12,241 nt of DNA from Candidatus Berkelbacteria bacterium (GTDB taxonomy: Bacteria > Patescibacteriota > UBA1384 > 2-12-FULL-50-11), in contig JANLIQ010000057.1 in assembly GCA_024654065.1 (NCBI GenBank), forward strand, positions 1-12,241, given 5' to 3'. The translations under genes were made by a program, and so were the position numbers. The notes beneath the pieces are model-generated. The model saw nothing but the letters and a program-made list of their open reading frames with translations, was not told where the DNA came from and searched no databases. Position 1 is the stretch's first letter, and every line of letters begins with the position of its first letter. Of the stretch, positions 12,159 through 12,241 are shown piece by piece.

Positions 12159-12241
12159 CTATCCCGCCACTTTCTGAAATATCTCATTGGGAGTTCGGTA
12201 GTTCAAGCCCTTCCTGGGTCGGTTGTTTAAGCGCTCTTGGA
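12159..12241 (-). CDS. IS30-family transposase, C-terminal end (runs off window)
   Basis: The last 26 codons read QERLNNRPRKGLNYRTPNEI and FQKVAG before TAG at 12159. The LNNRPRK-LNY-TP-E motif is the hallmark end of IS30-family DDE transposases. The rest lies beyond 12241. The element's terminal inverted repeat should fall between the stop and about 12141 (the TTAGTAAATTCTAGAAAC region), but its boundary cannot be fixed without the other end. Confidence 0.85.
   Translation of the reverse strand, partial: QERLNNRPRKGLNYRTPNEIFQKVAG

Noticed and set aside
1..12241. CRISPR arrays, rRNA genes, plasmid or phage origins
   Set aside because: No regularly spaced short repeats, no rRNA sequence and no iteron-like clusters were seen.

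Overview
The window looks like chromosome from a small-genome bacterium of the Candidate Phyla Radiation, most likely a Saccharibacteria (TM7) relative. This is inferred from gene content: RNase Y beside a short HU protein, a LAGLIDADG-like ORF embedded in tRNA sequence, tiny secreted/membrane paralogs, and a small CPR-type ORF beside a recombinase remnant. The three tRNA genes do not encode CCA, TGA acts as a stop (hicB, the DUF5615 toxin and one array gene end in it), and base composition is intermediate. No rRNA or other phylogenetic marker is present, so the placement is tentative.

Layout. 75-3000: a CofE-like gamma-glutamyl ligase faces a two-gene unit on the minus strand (AI-2E-family membrane protein, then a GT4 glycosyltransferase). 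3018-4305: tRNA-Pro(CGG), a small zinc-ribbon gene with a clear promoter, then the 5' half of a tRNA-Arg(CCT) gene, a LAGLIDADG-like ORF, and an intact tRNA-Arg(CCT) into which that ORF runs. 4345-6064: rny followed by an arm-less HU-like gene, transcribed from a well-formed promoter at 6118-6146.

6200-9959: the most distinctive part, five paralogous genes. Four have a nearly constant N-terminal His/Glu-rich tail and membrane anchor, and the first has a diverged form. Their exported C-terminal parts differ: none, three PsbP/Mog1-like or unassigned domains, and one five-bladed propeller with Asp-box-like repeats. A hicBA toxin-antitoxin pair sits antisense inside the array, and its hicA carries a single-base frameshift. 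Several promoters here lie so close to the start codons that the mRNAs would be leaderless.

10011-12241: a four-helix membrane protein and tRNA-Pro(TGG), then an accessory stretch: a serine-recombinase C-terminal domain without a catalytic domain, a 66-residue CPR-type small protein, a DUF433/DUF5615 toxin-antitoxin pair bracketed by a 56-bp imperfect direct repeat that itself looks like coding sequence, and the C-terminal end of an IS30-family transposase running off the window edge.

How the genes may work together: the tRNA-Arg and tRNA-Pro(TGG) regions look like insertion-prone sites, while the array looks like a surface-protein diversification locus in which one anchor is reused with different exported domains.
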